Source: Pusillimonas sp. UBA3987 (GTDB lineage: Bacteria; Pseudomonadota; Gammaproteobacteria; Burkholderiales; Burkholderiaceae_B). From it: a stretch of DNA of 54,651 nucleotides. The notes under the pieces are model-generated. The model was given only the letters and a program-made list of their open reading frames with translations. It was not told the DNA's origin and searched no databases. Made by a program: the position numbers and the translations under genes. The stretch is from assembly GCA_002384935.1 (NCBI GenBank), contig DGCD01000003.1, positions 127,391 through 182,041 of the forward strand, in the 5' to 3' direction. Position 1 is the stretch's first letter. The number at the start of each line of letters is the position of its first letter. Of this stretch, positions 7,450 through 16,622 are shown piece by piece.

Positions 7450-8610
7450 ATGAAAATTCACGAGTATCAAGGCAAGGAACTGCTAAAGCAATTTGGCGTG
7501 ACAGTGCCGCGCGGGTTTCCTGCATTTTCCGTCGATGAAGCGGTTGCTGCCGCTGAAAAACTAGGCGGTCCGGTTTGGGTTGTAAAGGCCCAGATTCACG
7601 CAGGCGGTCGCGGCAAGGGTGGCGGCGTCAAGCTGGCCCGTTCCATCGACGAAGTGCGTCAACTGGCTTCCGAAATTCTGGGTATGCAGCTCATTACCCA
7701 CCAAACCGGTGCCGAAGGCCAGAAGGTGCGTCGTCTGCTGGTTGAAGAAGGCGCCGACATCAAGAAAGAATATTATGTTGGCATCGTTACCGATCGTGGG
7801 ACCCAGCGCGTGTGCGTGATGGCGTCCAACGAAGGCGGGATGGAAATTGAAGAGGTTGCTGAAAAGAATCCCGACGCAATCCTGAAAGTGTTTGTCGACC
7901 CCAAAACCGGATTAACGGAAGCCGAAGCCGCTGAGCTGGCCCGCGGTATTGGTGTGCCCGAAGCATCGGTTGCGCGTGCAGCCGCCGAGTTCCAGAAACT
8001 GTACAAGGCCTACTGGGAAACCGACGCCTCCCTGGCGGAAATCAATCCGCTTATTCTTACTGGTTCGGGCGATATCATTGCGCTCGACGCCAAGTTCAAC
8101 TTCGACTCCAACGCCTTGTTCCGTCATTCGGAAGTGGTGGCTTATCGTGACCTCGACGAAGAGGATCCGGCAGAAGTTGAAGCCAGCAAATTTGATCTCG
8201 CGTACATCCAGCTTGAAGGCAATATTGGATGCCTTGTGAATGGTGCGGGTTTGGCCATGGCTACGATGGATACCATCAAGTTGTTCGGCGGCGAACCTGC
8301 CAACTTCCTTGACGTTGGTGGTGGCGCCACTGCCGAGAAGGTAACCGAAGCCTTCAAGATCATGCTCAAGAACAAGGAAGTGAAGGCCATTCTGGTCAAT
8401 ATCTTCGGCGGCATTATGCGTTGCGACGTAATTGCCGAGGGCGTGATTGCAGCCTGCAAAGCGGTGAACCTCGACGTACCACTGGTGGTGCGCATGAAGG
8501 GAACCAACGAAGAGTTGGGCAAGAAGTTGCTGGCTGAATCGGGCCTGCCCATTATCAGTGCTGACACCATGGCTGAAGCTGCAACCAAAGTTGTCGCTGC
8601 CGCGAAATAA
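7450..8610 (+). CDS. sucC: Succinyl-CoA synthetase, beta subunit (ADP-forming)
   Basis: With SucD it makes succinate and ATP from succinyl-CoA, ADP and phosphate in the TCA cycle. The 386-residue chain begins MKIHEYQGKELLKQFGV, has the ATP-grasp segment QIHAGGRGKGGGVKLA, the metal site region AEINPLIL, and a C-terminal ligase part with NIFGGIMRCD. Length fits the family (about 388). sucD starts 21 bases later. The pathway here also receives succinyl-CoA consumed by PcaIJ further along the window. Confidence 0.98.
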   Translation: MKIHEYQGKELLKQFGVTVPRGFPAFSVDEAVAAAEKLGGPVWVVKAQIHAGGRGKGGGVKLARSIDEVRQLASEILGMQLITHQTGAEGQKVRRLLVEEGADIKKEYYVGIVTDRGTQRVCVMASNEGGMEIEEVAEKNPDAILKVFVDPKTGLTEAEAAELARGIGVPEASVARAAAEFQKLYKAYWETDASLAEINPLILTGSGDIIALDAKFNFDSNALFRHSEVVAYRDLDEEDPAEVEASKFDLAYIQLEGNIGCLVNGAGLAMATMDTIKLFGGEPANFLDVGGGATAEKVTEAFKIMLKNKEVKAILVNIFGGIMRCDVIAEGVIAACKAVNLDVPLVVRMKGTNEELGKKLLAESGLPIISADTMAEAATKVVAAAK

Positions 8611-8631
8611 GAATTTGCCGAGGATTTTTAA

Positions 8632-9513
8632 ATGTCGATTTTGATCAACAAGGACACAAAAGTCATCACCCAGGGTATGACAGGTAAAACGGGCCAGTTC
8701 CATACCCGTATGTGCCGTGAATACGCCAATGGCAAGAATGCGTTTGTTGCCGGGGTGCATCCGAAAAAAGCCGGGGAAGAGTTCGAAGGCGTGCCTATTT
8801 TTGGCACGGTTAAAGATGCCAAGGAAGCCACTGGCGCAACGGTATCCGTTATTTATGTGCCGCCTGCAGGCGCTGCAGCCGCCATTTGGGAAGCGGTTGA
8901 TGCCGACCTCGACCTGGTTGTTTGCATTACTGAAGGCATTCCGGTTCGCGATATGCTGGAAGTGCGCAACCGCATGCGTGCCGAGAACAAGAAAACCCTG
9001 TTGCTGGGCCCGAACTGCCCCGGCCTGATTACGCCCGATGAATTGAAGATCGGCATTATGCCGGGACACATTTCACGTAAAGGTCGTATTGGTGTGGTTT
9101 CCCGTTCCGGTACACTGACATATGAAGCAGTGGCTCAGCTATCCGAACTGGGCCTGGGCCAATCGACTGCTGTGGGTATTGGCGGCGATCCCATCAATGG
9201 TCTGAAGCACGTTGACGTTTTGAAAATGTTCAACGAAGACCCCGATACCGATGCAGTCGTCATGATTGGTGAAATCGGTGGGCCCGATGAAGTTGACGCG
9301 GCACTTTGGGCCAAAGACAACATGAAGAAGCCGGTTGTGGGCTTTATTGCCGGCGTTACCGCGCCTCCGGGAAAACGCATGGGCCATGCCGGTGCACTTA
9401 TTTCCGGCGGTGCCGATACGGCTGACGCCAAGCTCAAAGCCATGGAAGAGTGCGGTATTCGCACGACTCGCGACCCATCTGAAATGGGTAAATTGCTGAA
9501 GTCGGTTTTATAA
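8632..9513 (+). CDS. sucD: Succinyl-CoA synthetase, alpha subunit
   Basis: Binds CoA and carries the phosphohistidine relay. The 293-residue chain starts MSILINKDTKVITQGMTGKT and shows the CoA-binding Rossmann part with GVHPKKAG. The active-site histidine lies in GHAGALISGG, and the LLGPNCPGLI motif is present. It follows sucC closely on the same strand and is ended by a strong terminator. Confidence 0.98.
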   Translation: MSILINKDTKVITQGMTGKTGQFHTRMCREYANGKNAFVAGVHPKKAGEEFEGVPIFGTVKDAKEATGATVSVIYVPPAGAAAAIWEAVDADLDLVVCITEGIPVRDMLEVRNRMRAENKKTLLLGPNCPGLITPDELKIGIMPGHISRKGRIGVVSRSGTLTYEAVAQLSELGLGQSTAVGIGGDPINGLKHVDVLKMFNEDPDTDAVVMIGEIGGPDEVDAALWAKDNMKKPVVGFIAGVTAPPGKRMGHAGALISGGADTADAKLKAMEECGIRTTRDPSEMGKLLKSVL

Positions 9514-9533
9514 CCGGCTTGGCAGTTTGGTAA

Positions 9534-9561
9534 AAGGCTCGCCCAAGGGCGGGCCTTTTTT
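9534..9561 (+). terminator. Terminator after sucCD
   Basis: The hairpin AAGGCTCGCCC / GGGCGGGCCTT has a two-base loop and one T-G pair. It is followed by TTTT. It lies 20 bases past the sucD stop. Confidence 0.9.
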
Positions 9562-9592
9562 GATTATTAATTACAAAGTGCAAGGAAGTCTT

Positions 9593-9721
9593 ATGGGCTT
9601 GTTTAAATCACCTCACGACAAGGATGGCAAGGGGCCGGGTATAACCCTGTTGCAGGGGCTGTTGATTCTGGCCGTGCTGGGCATTGTGGGCTGGTTGATT
9701 TCCTCATACTTTGGTTCGTAA
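9593..9721 (+). CDS. 42-residue single-pass membrane protein
   Basis: The likely start is the ATG at 9593, which has an AAGGAAG ribosome site; an in-frame upstream start at 9527 would read through the sucD terminator and is unlikely. The product has a polar N-terminus (MGLFKSPHDKDGKGPG) and one hydrophobic helix (about 18-38, with LLILAVLGIVGWLI). I do not recognise a named family. Its TAA overlaps the hemC start codon (TAATG), so it is probably translated with hemC. Confidence 0.6.
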   Translation: MGLFKSPHDKDGKGPGITLLQGLLILAVLGIVGWLISSYFGS

Positions 9722-10680
9722 TGCTTATGCCGACACCAGAAAAACTTGTTATAGCAACCCGTGCCAGCCGGTTGGCCTTGTGGCAGGCGGAACATGTACG
9801 CACCTTGCTGGAACAACGCTACCCGTCGTGCGACGTTTCGCTGCTTGAAATGACGACACGCGGAGATCAGATTCTTGATCGTACGTTGTCGAAAGTGGGT
9901 GGCAAGGGCTTGTTCGTGAAAGAGCTGGAAAATGCGTTGCTCGACGGGCGCGCCGATTTGGCGGTGCATTCACTGAAAGATGTTCCGGTCGACCTGACCC
10001 ATCCTTTTGCACTAACGACGATTCTGGAACGCGACGATCCGCTTGACGCCTTTGTTTCGAATGAGTATGCCAGTCTGGCCGAAATGCCCGCCGGCGCGGT
10101 GGTGGGGACGTCCAGCCTGCGTCGCGAATCGCAGGTTCGGGCCGCCTACCCGCATTTGGTCGTCAAGCCATTGCGTGGCAATTTGGATACGCGCCTGGGC
10201 AAGCTCGATCGGGGCGAGTATGGCGCCATTATCCTGGCTGCCGTTGGGCTGCGGCGTTTAAAATTAGATGACCGTATTCGTTGTTGCCTGACACCGGCGG
10301 AAAGCCTGCCGGCAGCCGGGCAAGGTACCCTGGGCATTGAAATTATGGCTGAACGGCATGAACTGGCTAATTGGTTGGCGCCGCTGGCATGCCCAACCGC
10401 CACAGCGTGTTCGTTGGCCGAGCGCGCGGTATCTCGGGTCTTGGGTGGTTCGTGCCAGGTGCCATTGGCTGCTTATGCCGAATTAAGCGGTGATATCCTG
10501 CATCTGGATGCCTTGGTCGCCGAGCCCGACGGTACATTGGTTATTCGTGCCTCCGGCAGTGCCCCGGTTGCTCAAGCCGAGCAAATGGGTGAGCGGGTTG
10601 CTGAAGAGTTATTGGCAAAAGGAGCTCAGCCGATTCTGGCGCGGCTTTCAGATGGTGGAAACGCCGCACCGCAAACCTGA
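9721..10680 (+). CDS. hemC: Hydroxymethylbilane synthase (porphobilinogen deaminase)
   Basis: Joins four porphobilinogen molecules into hydroxymethylbilane in haem synthesis. The 319-residue enzyme keeps VIATRASRLALWQAEHV, GGKGLFVKELE, HSLKDVPV, and the dipyrromethane-cofactor Cys in VLGGSCQVPLAA. The start may be 9721 (overlapping the previous stop) or the Met two codons on at 9727. hemD follows after 12 bases; hemC, hemD, hemX and hemY form one operon. Confidence 0.97.
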   Translation: MLMPTPEKLVIATRASRLALWQAEHVRTLLEQRYPSCDVSLLEMTTRGDQILDRTLSKVGGKGLFVKELENALLDGRADLAVHSLKDVPVDLTHPFALTTILERDDPLDAFVSNEYASLAEMPAGAVVGTSSLRRESQVRAAYPHLVVKPLRGNLDTRLGKLDRGEYGAIILAAVGLRRLKLDDRIRCCLTPAESLPAAGQGTLGIEIMAERHELANWLAPLACPTATACSLAERAVSRVLGGSCQVPLAAYAELSGDILHLDALVAEPDGTLVIRASGSAPVAQAEQMGERVAEELLAKGAQPILARLSDGGNAAPQT

Positions 10681-10692
10681 CGGAGTTGTTGC

Positions 10693-11514
10693 ATGTCTGG
10701 TCGCTCGCGTTCCTGCATTGTTTTAACCCGGCCGGCGGGGCGCAACCAGATTCTGTCTGCCAGCTTGCGCGGGGCAGGGTTCACCGTACTTGATATGCCG
10801 GTGTTGGCGGTATCGGCGTTACCTTACGACGTGCAGTCGTTTGTGTGGCCAAACGATTACCAACTTATGGTTTTTGTCAGCGCGAATGCGGTTGACTTTT
10901 ATGTGGCCCGTTTAAAGGCCATGACAGGTGGTGGTACGCAGGCTGATTTCGGCGGTGTGACCCTGGCGGCGGTGGGGCCGTCGACTGCCTCGCGATTGCG
11001 CAACGAAGCTTTGTTCCGTTCGGTTCGGGTTGTCGTGCCGACAGAGGGTTTTACATTCGATTCGGAAGGCTTGCTGGCAACGCTTGAGCCTGACCTGCCT
11101 TCTATATCCAAAGCCGTCATCGTGCGGGGGCAGGCGGGGCGTAACTGGCTGGCTGAGCAACTGAGTTCCAGGGGGATTCGGGTTGATCGCTATGCCGTGT
11201 ATCAAAGACATCCGGTAAGTTGGTCTGATACCAGCTTACAGGCCTTAAAGAATTGTGTGCATGATGGCGGCAAATTAACTGTCTTGCTGACCAGTTCCGA
11301 AGCTGTTGATGCATTTTGCGCCAATTTGAAGGCAGGTGATCTGGCATACTTACTGGGCGCAATGCGTTTCGTGGTGATACACGAAAGAATCGCAGCGCGT
11401 TTACAATCGCAGTTACGCAGTATTCCAGATGCGCAGGTGATGCCCGGGGTTAAACTATGTACTCCAGATGACGAATCCATGCTTCGGACCATCATGCTTT
11501 CTGCCACTCTTTAA
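10693..11514 (+). CDS. hemD: Uroporphyrinogen-III synthase
   Basis: Closes and inverts ring D of hydroxymethylbilane to give uroporphyrinogen III. The 273-residue product has the weakly conserved family pattern: VLTRPAGRNQILSASLRGAG at the start, FVSANAVDFY, VAAVGPSTASRL, VIVRGQAGRNWLAEQLSSRG and VDRYAVYQR. Placement directly after hemC and before hemX supports the call. Confidence 0.92.
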   Translation: MSGRSRSCIVLTRPAGRNQILSASLRGAGFTVLDMPVLAVSALPYDVQSFVWPNDYQLMVFVSANAVDFYVARLKAMTGGGTQADFGGVTLAAVGPSTASRLRNEALFRSVRVVVPTEGFTFDSEGLLATLEPDLPSISKAVIVRGQAGRNWLAEQLSSRGIRVDRYAVYQRHPVSWSDTSLQALKNCVHDGGKLTVLLTSSEAVDAFCANLKAGDLAYLLGAMRFVVIHERIAARLQSQLRSIPDAQVMPGVKLCTPDDESMLRTIMLSATL

Positions 11515-11539
11515 TAAGGCCGGAATAAGAATATTAGCC

Positions 11540-12973
11540 ATGACAGAATCAAAAAACGCTTCGCAAAACGAAAAGCAACAAGACGACAAGCAGGCGCCAG
11601 GCGCAAAGCCTAACGCGCAATCGGGCAAACCAGCGCGGCCTGCTGCGCCAAAACGCAGTGGCAAGCCGATCTTGCCGGTATTATTGGTACTGGTGCTGCT
11701 GGTTGCCGTGGTATTGGGTGGCGTTGTTTGGTGGCAGCATCAAACACATCAGAAGCGTATTGGCGACCTTATGGCGCAAATTCAGCGCAGCACAACGGCT
11801 TCGCAACAGGCGGGCGAGTTGGCAAAGCAGGCGCAAACCGAGGCACAAACCCAGGCTGAGGCGGTCCGCGAGATGCGCGCTTCGCTGGCTGCCATGCAAG
11901 GCCAGGTCGGAGATCTTGACCAGGCCTTTCAAATCATGACCGACAGCGGTTCCGATTTATTGTTGCTCAATGATATTGACCACCTTGTTTCTATTGCAAA
12001 CCAGCAGTTGTTGCTGGGCGGCAATGTGGCCAATTCGCTGGTGGCACTTGAAGCGGCTCAGGCGCGTCTGGCACGCGCCAATCGTCCGGCGTTGGCCTCG
12101 CTTCAGCAGACGCTTAATGGCGATATCGATCGATTGCGGGCGGTGGCAACCATCGACGTCAGCGTGCTGTCACGCCAGCTTGACCAACTCAACGGCCTGC
12201 TTGGGCAGGCACCGTTGCTGATTCCCGACGTGGCGGTACCTGAATCGGCGGCGCAGCAAAATGGCATGAATGGTTCTTCCTCGGCATCAAATGGCGCAAG
12301 CAGGGAAGAAGGGCAAGCGGCATCGGGTTCGGCTGAGAGTTTGGCAACAGGCGCGGACCCCGATGCGTCCTGGCTTGAGCGCAGTTGGGACAATACTGCC
12401 AACTGGTCGCGTGATGCCTGGTCGGTAATTCGCCAGGATATAACCGGCTTTTTCGATATCCGCCGGGTTGATAACGAAGCGGCACTGCTCATTTCGCCCG
12501 ACCAGGCGGCACAGCTGCGCCAGGCGTTGCGGTTGCGTGTCATGACGGCGCAGTTGGCTTTAATGATGCGCCAACCGGCAATTTGGCGTTCCGAGTTGCA
12601 GGCAGTGCTGACGGCGCTGGAAACATACTATGACGATCAGTCGTCTGTTACTCAGCGTGCGTTGCGCCAGGTGACACGACTCATTGAAACGCCTGTCGAT
12701 ACCAAGCTTCCCACATTAAGCAATACGCTTGAAGCCATTGAGGTTCTGCGTAACGAACGTACCCGGAATATGGCAGAATCAGGCCGTTCATCAGTTTCTG
12801 ATGACGACAATGCGTCTGCGGCGGAAAGCGCGGCGGCAGGCGATCATACCGAAGCCGCAGGCGATCATAATACTCAGGCGGCAGGCAATAATAATACCGA
12901 GGCGCCGGGTAATGGAGCCGATCCGTCTGAGTCTGCAACGCAAGCACCTGATCAGAACGGGGAGACACAATGA
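11540..12973 (+). CDS. hemX: HemX family membrane protein
   Basis: I chose the ATG at 11540 because it follows the hemD stop and opens the usual charged N-terminus; an in-frame ATG at 11468 would lie inside hemD. The 477-residue product has an Ala/Pro/Lys-rich N-terminus and one membrane helix (about 53-73, ILPVLLVLVLLVAVVLGGVV). A coiled-coil stretch rich in Gln and Ala follows (about 80-140), then a periplasmic HemX domain. The name is historical; a role as an assembly or accessory factor for haem synthesis is not proven. The C-terminus has an Ala/Gly/Asn/His-rich repeat (12829-12912). It overlaps hemY by ATGA. Confidence 0.85.
   Translation: MTESKNASQNEKQQDDKQAPGAKPNAQSGKPARPAAPKRSGKPILPVLLVLVLLVAVVLGGVVWWQHQTHQKRIGDLMAQIQRSTTASQQAGELAKQAQTEAQTQAEAVREMRASLAAMQGQVGDLDQAFQIMTDSGSDLLLLNDIDHLVSIANQQLLLGGNVANSLVALEAAQARLARANRPALASLQQTLNGDIDRLRAVATIDVSVLSRQLDQLNGLLGQAPLLIPDVAVPESAAQQNGMNGSSSASNGASREEGQAASGSAESLATGADPDASWLERSWDNTANWSRDAWSVIRQDITGFFDIRRVDNEAALLISPDQAAQLRQALRLRVMTAQLALMMRQPAIWRSELQAVLTALETYYDDQSSVTQRALRQVTRLIETPVDTKLPTLSNTLEAIEVLRNERTRNMAESGRSSVSDDDNASAAESAAAGDHTEAAGDHNTQAAGNNNTEAPGNGADPSESATQAPDQNGETQ
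12829..12912 (+). repeat. Imperfect tandem repeat in the hemX C-terminus
   Basis: About four imperfect ~21-24-base units encode repeating AAGDHTE / AAGDHNTQ / AAGNNNTE / APGNG. The tail is low complexity and probably disordered, and a likely site of length variation between strains. Confidence 0.6.
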
Positions 12974-14472
12974 GAGCCTGGTTCTGGATGTTATTGCTGC
13001 TGGCCCTGGCCGTGGGGATGGGTGTTGTGTTGCGTGAGCATAGCGGAAATGTGCTGATTGTCGCGCAACCCTGGCGAATTGAAACATCGCTCACGCTTTT
13101 TGCATTGCTGTTGCTGGCTGCGTTTGTGGTGCTGTATCTGCTATTCCGGGGTTTGTCGTGGCTGTTATCCAGCCCCGATCGTTTCCGGGAGTGGCGGGGC
13201 CTGCGTGCGCGCAAGCGGGATCATGAATTACTTGAAAGTGGCTGGCTGCATGTGCTGGAAGGCCGTTACCCCCAGGCCGAGCAAGAGCTCTCCCGTTTGC
13301 TGGGGCGCACGCGATCATCTAATACACGTGTACTGGCCGGGCTTGCATTGGCCCGGGCATGTCATCAACAAGGGCAAATGACGCGCCGCGATGAAGCATT
13401 GACATTAGCGCGTTCGGCTGTGGGTACGGATTCGCGTTTGAAAGAATCCTGGGCTACCGCCGTGGCGGAAATGTATCTTGATCAGAACCGTGCGCAGGAA
13501 GCGCTAACATTGTTGCAGCCGTATCAAGACAGCGGTGCCAAACATTTGAATGCCACGCGTTTGTTGTTGCAGGCGCATCAGCAGTTGAATAATTTTGATC
13601 AGGTTTTCGAACTCACACGCCAGCTTTTGCGACGCGGTGCAATTGACAAGCAAAAGGCGCAGCCGCTGATTGCGCTGTCGGTTGCCGAACGATTGCGGGC
13701 AGCTGGCCCCGATGGGTTTCGCTCGATCTGGGGCGAGTTGCGCGGCGACGAAAAAACCTTGCCGGAAATTGCGCTGGCTGCGGCACATGTTCAGCAGCAG
13801 GCCGGACATGCCGACGAGGCGGGAAAAATCCTGGAGTCGGCACTGAACGAACAACTTGAGCCGCGCCTGTTGAATGCGTATTCTCAAGCACCGGCAGAGC
13901 AGGTTTCGCGCCGAATCAATAAAGCCGAAGGATGGTTGAAGAGTCACCCTGACAACTCCGCCTTGCTGGCGGCTTTAGGTAATTTGTGCCTTACGGGTCA
14001 ATTGTGGGGGTCGGGCGAGCGTTACTTATTGCGCAGCATGGCAATTCGCAGTGATGTCCGTATTCACGCATTGCTGGGCAATTTGTATGATCGCCTGGGG
14101 CGCCAGGCCGACGCCATGACTCACTGGCGACTGGCATCCGGCGTGGCGGGCGTACTGCCCGTATTGCCCGGCAATTCCGTTTTGCCGGCTGCCGATACGC
14201 GTGCTGATCCAACCTTGATCGACGTGCAGGACCTTGAGATTTCTTTGGCCGAACAAGCCACATTGGGCGGCGTACCGATGGCTGCCAGTGCCGCCGATTA
14301 TCTTGACGCCGAAGAGGAGCAGGCAAACCCTGCTGTAGCGGGCGCCAATACCAGTAAAGTTTCGCAGCCCGGACAACAAGATCCTGATTACCACGAATAT
14401 TTCGATAGTGCGCCTATTCCGGGTGTCGATCTGTCACAAACTTCCGATCGACCCAAAAGGCGTGACTCATAA
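12970..14472 (+). CDS. hemY: HemY family membrane TPR protein
   Basis: This is the HemY of the proteobacterial hemCDXY operon and not protoporphyrinogen oxidase. The 500-residue product begins with two membrane helices (about 2-20 and 40-62) around a short loop. A basic segment and a long series of helical TPR-like repeats follow, for example AGLALARACHQQGQ, HIHALLGNLYDRLGRQADAM-type units and LLAALGNLCLTGQLW. The start overlaps the hemX stop (ATGA). It probably scaffolds haem-synthesis enzymes at the membrane, but its exact role is not established. Confidence 0.9.
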   Translation: MRAWFWMLLLLALAVGMGVVLREHSGNVLIVAQPWRIETSLTLFALLLLAAFVVLYLLFRGLSWLLSSPDRFREWRGLRARKRDHELLESGWLHVLEGRYPQAEQELSRLLGRTRSSNTRVLAGLALARACHQQGQMTRRDEALTLARSAVGTDSRLKESWATAVAEMYLDQNRAQEALTLLQPYQDSGAKHLNATRLLLQAHQQLNNFDQVFELTRQLLRRGAIDKQKAQPLIALSVAERLRAAGPDGFRSIWGELRGDEKTLPEIALAAAHVQQQAGHADEAGKILESALNEQLEPRLLNAYSQAPAEQVSRRINKAEGWLKSHPDNSALLAALGNLCLTGQLWGSGERYLLRSMAIRSDVRIHALLGNLYDRLGRQADAMTHWRLASGVAGVLPVLPGNSVLPAADTRADPTLIDVQDLEISLAEQATLGGVPMAASAADYLDAEEEQANPAVAGANTSKVSQPGQQDPDYHEYFDSAPIPGVDLSQTSDRPKRRDS

Positions 14473-14525
14473 CTTTTATTTTTTTTGGTTTTATTTCTAT
14501 TCATTGATTCACAGGTGTTTAAAAC

Positions 14526-15062
14526 ATGAGTTTAGATCGTGTTCCAGCAGGGTCGAACCTGCCCGACGACTTCAACGTTATTATTGAAATCCCCATGAAT
14601 GCCGATCCGGTCAAGTACGAGGTCGACAAGGACAGTGGCGCGGTATTCGTGGATCGTTTCATGCTTACAGCCATGCATTATCCGGCCAATTACGGCTATA
14701 TCCCACAAACCATCTCCGACGATGGGGATCCTGTAGACGTATTGGTTGTTGCGCCATTTCCCATTCAAATCGGCGCGGTGATTCGTTGCCGTGCGATTGG
14801 TGTATTGAATATGGAAGATGAGGCGGGCGGCGACGCCAAGTTGCTGGCGGTGCCGGTCGATAAACTCTATCCCCCGTATCGCCACATTCAAAAGCCTGAG
14901 GATCTGCCTGAGGAAGAGCTGCGTCGTATCCAGCACTTTTTCGAGCATTACAAAGATCTGGAAAAAGGCAAATGGGTCAAGGTTCAAGGCTGGGACGATG
15001 CCCAGGCAGCACGCAAGGAAATTACTGAAAGTGCGGCTCGCTATGAGGCTGGCGCGAAATAA
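14526..15062 (+). CDS. ppa: Inorganic pyrophosphatase
   Basis: Hydrolyses pyrophosphate to phosphate in the cytoplasm, pulling biosynthetic reactions forward. The 178-residue enzyme contains the family I signature DGDPVDVLV with its three metal-binding aspartates, plus NYGYIPQT before it and KVQGWDDAQAARKEI near the end. Length matches bacterial family I enzymes (about 175). It follows hemY after 53 AT-rich bases and probably has its own ribosome site (AGGTG). Confidence 0.97.
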   Translation: MSLDRVPAGSNLPDDFNVIIEIPMNADPVKYEVDKDSGAVFVDRFMLTAMHYPANYGYIPQTISDDGDPVDVLVVAPFPIQIGAVIRCRAIGVLNMEDEAGGDAKLLAVPVDKLYPPYRHIQKPEDLPEEELRRIQHFFEHYKDLEKGKWVKVQGWDDAQAARKEITESAARYEAGAK

Positions 15063-15082
15063 GGCCAACAGGCAAGTGCAAT

Positions 15083-15116
15083 AAAAAACCCGGCTTATGC
15101 TATGCCGGGTTTTTTG
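15083..15116. terminator. Bidirectional terminator between ppa and pobA
   Basis: A perfect 12-bp stem, AAAAAACCCGGC pairing with GCCGGGTTTTTT, has a nine-base loop. A-run and T-run on the two sides let it end both ppa (plus) and pobA (minus). Confidence 0.95.
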
Positions 15117-15129
15117 TGCAACGTACTTT

Positions 15130-16311
15130 TTATTCCACGGGTTCGTAAGGCAACCCCACGTAGTTTTCGGCAATGGTGCGCAGGCCGGCGTCGGAGTTGG
15201 TGAAATACTCAAGTTCGGCCAATTGCATGCGTTGACCGAATGCGTCGTCATTGAAACGGTGCAGTATGGAAGTCATCCACCATGAAAAGCGTTCGGCTTT
15301 CCAGATCCGGCGCAAGGCCAGCTCGGAGTACTTGCTTACCAGGTCGATGCGGTCTTCTTTGTAGACTTTGGTCAGAACGCGGTAAAGGGTTGAAACATCG
15401 CTGGCGGCCAGATTCAGCCCTTTGGCTCCTGTGGGCGGCACGATATGCGCGGCATCGCCCACCAGGAACAAGCGACCGTAGGTCATGGGTTCGGCCACGA
15501 AGCTGCGCAAGGGCGCAATGCTTTTTTCAATAGACGGGCCGGTAACCAATTGGTCGGCCGATTCCTGGGGAATGCGTGTTTTCAATTCATCCCAGAAACG
15601 CTCGTCGGACCAGTCTTCCACTTTATCTTCCAATGGAACCTGCACATAATAGCGGCTTAAATTGGCGTTTCGCTGGCTGCACAGCGCAAACCCGTTGGCG
15701 TGGTTGGCGTAAATGAGTTCCTCGTTTACCGGTGGGGTGCGCGACAAAATGCCCAGCCAGCCGAAGGGGTATACCCGTTCATACGTTTTAATTTGATCCT
15801 CCGGCACCGATTGGCGCGATACGCCGTGAAAGCCGTCGCAACCGGCAATGTAGTCGCACTCCAATTCAACTTTTTCACCGTCTTTCACAAACGTGACGCG
15901 CGGCTTGTCGGTGTAGAAGTCGTGCAGTTCAACGTCTTCGGCTTCGTAGATACTGACTGCACCGGTTTCGGCGCGAACGTCCATAAGGTCATGGGTGACT
16001 TCGGTTTGCCCATAAACCATCACGGTTTTGCCATCGGCATATTGGGTGAAATCAATTCGCTTGAGCTGGTTGTTGAAAGACAGGAATACGCCTTCATGCA
16101 CCATGCCTTCCTTGTCCATACGGTGGTTGGCCTTGGCTTCACGCAACAGGTTGACGGTGCCTTGCTCCAACACACCGGCGCGAATACGGCTGAGTACGTA
16201 TTCGGGCGAGCGGCGCTCAAGGATAACGGTGTCGATGCCTTGCAGATGCAGTAACTGGCCCAGCAGTAAACCTGAGGGGCCTGCACCAATAATGGCAACT
16301 TGTGTTTTCAT
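15130..16311 (-). CDS. pobA: 4-hydroxybenzoate 3-monooxygenase
   Basis: FAD enzyme that converts 4-hydroxybenzoate, NADPH and O2 to protocatechuate, feeding the pca genes next door. The 393-residue protein starts MKTQVAIIGAGPSG, the FAD dinucleotide fold with GxGxxG at residues 9-14. It has RIRAGVLEQGTV, the DG-type motif CDYIAGCDGFHG, and the second FAD motif LVGDAAHIVPPTGAKGLNLA. I start at 16311, where an AAGGAGC ribosome site precedes the ATG; the frame stays open upstream for 61 codons but without family residues. It is divergent from pobR, its likely activator gene. Confidence 0.98.
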   Translation of the reverse strand: MKTQVAIIGAGPSGLLLGQLLHLQGIDTVILERRSPEYVLSRIRAGVLEQGTVNLLREAKANHRMDKEGMVHEGVFLSFNNQLKRIDFTQYADGKTVMVYGQTEVTHDLMDVRAETGAVSIYEAEDVELHDFYTDKPRVTFVKDGEKVELECDYIAGCDGFHGVSRQSVPEDQIKTYERVYPFGWLGILSRTPPVNEELIYANHANGFALCSQRNANLSRYYVQVPLEDKVEDWSDERFWDELKTRIPQESADQLVTGPSIEKSIAPLRSFVAEPMTYGRLFLVGDAAHIVPPTGAKGLNLAASDVSTLYRVLTKVYKEDRIDLVSKYSELALRRIWKAERFSWWMTSILHRFNDDAFGQRMQLAELEYFTNSDAGLRTIAENYVGLPYEPVE

Positions 16312-16622
16312 GGAAAGCTCCTTTCGCGTTAGCCCACGAGCGGTCTGGCACTGCGGACCCTGTCGATTCAAATGTTCTGATCTGGCTGATCGGAAATCAG
16401 CCGTTGGTGTTATGTTGCGCCGAAAGAGGGAACTTGAGAATGGATAATTTCGTATAATAATTGCACTTTTGGAAAATAAGTTTCCAGTCGGCAACGCACA
16501 AGCTACGGAAATTCAAGTTTTTCCTTATGCGTTTATGAATTACGCCTTGTATTATTGAATTGAAGCGGCCTGGGTCGTTTCGTTGCCGCCTTTCGCACTT
16601 GTTCCCGTTCATTCTTTGCCTC
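16312..16622. other. Divergent pobA-pobR control region
   Basis: No gene is seen. The region holds a 17-bp inverted repeat, TGGAAA-ATAAG-TTTCCA (16470-16486), and a TATAATA (16454-16460) near it. These are the best candidates for the PobR operator and promoter, but neither is a known consensus that I can confirm. Confidence 0.4.

Noticed and set aside
16470..16486. TGGAAA-ATAAG-TTTCCA repeat as a proven PobR site
   Set aside because: AraC-type PobR sites are not known to me well enough to match; it is kept only as a note in the control region.
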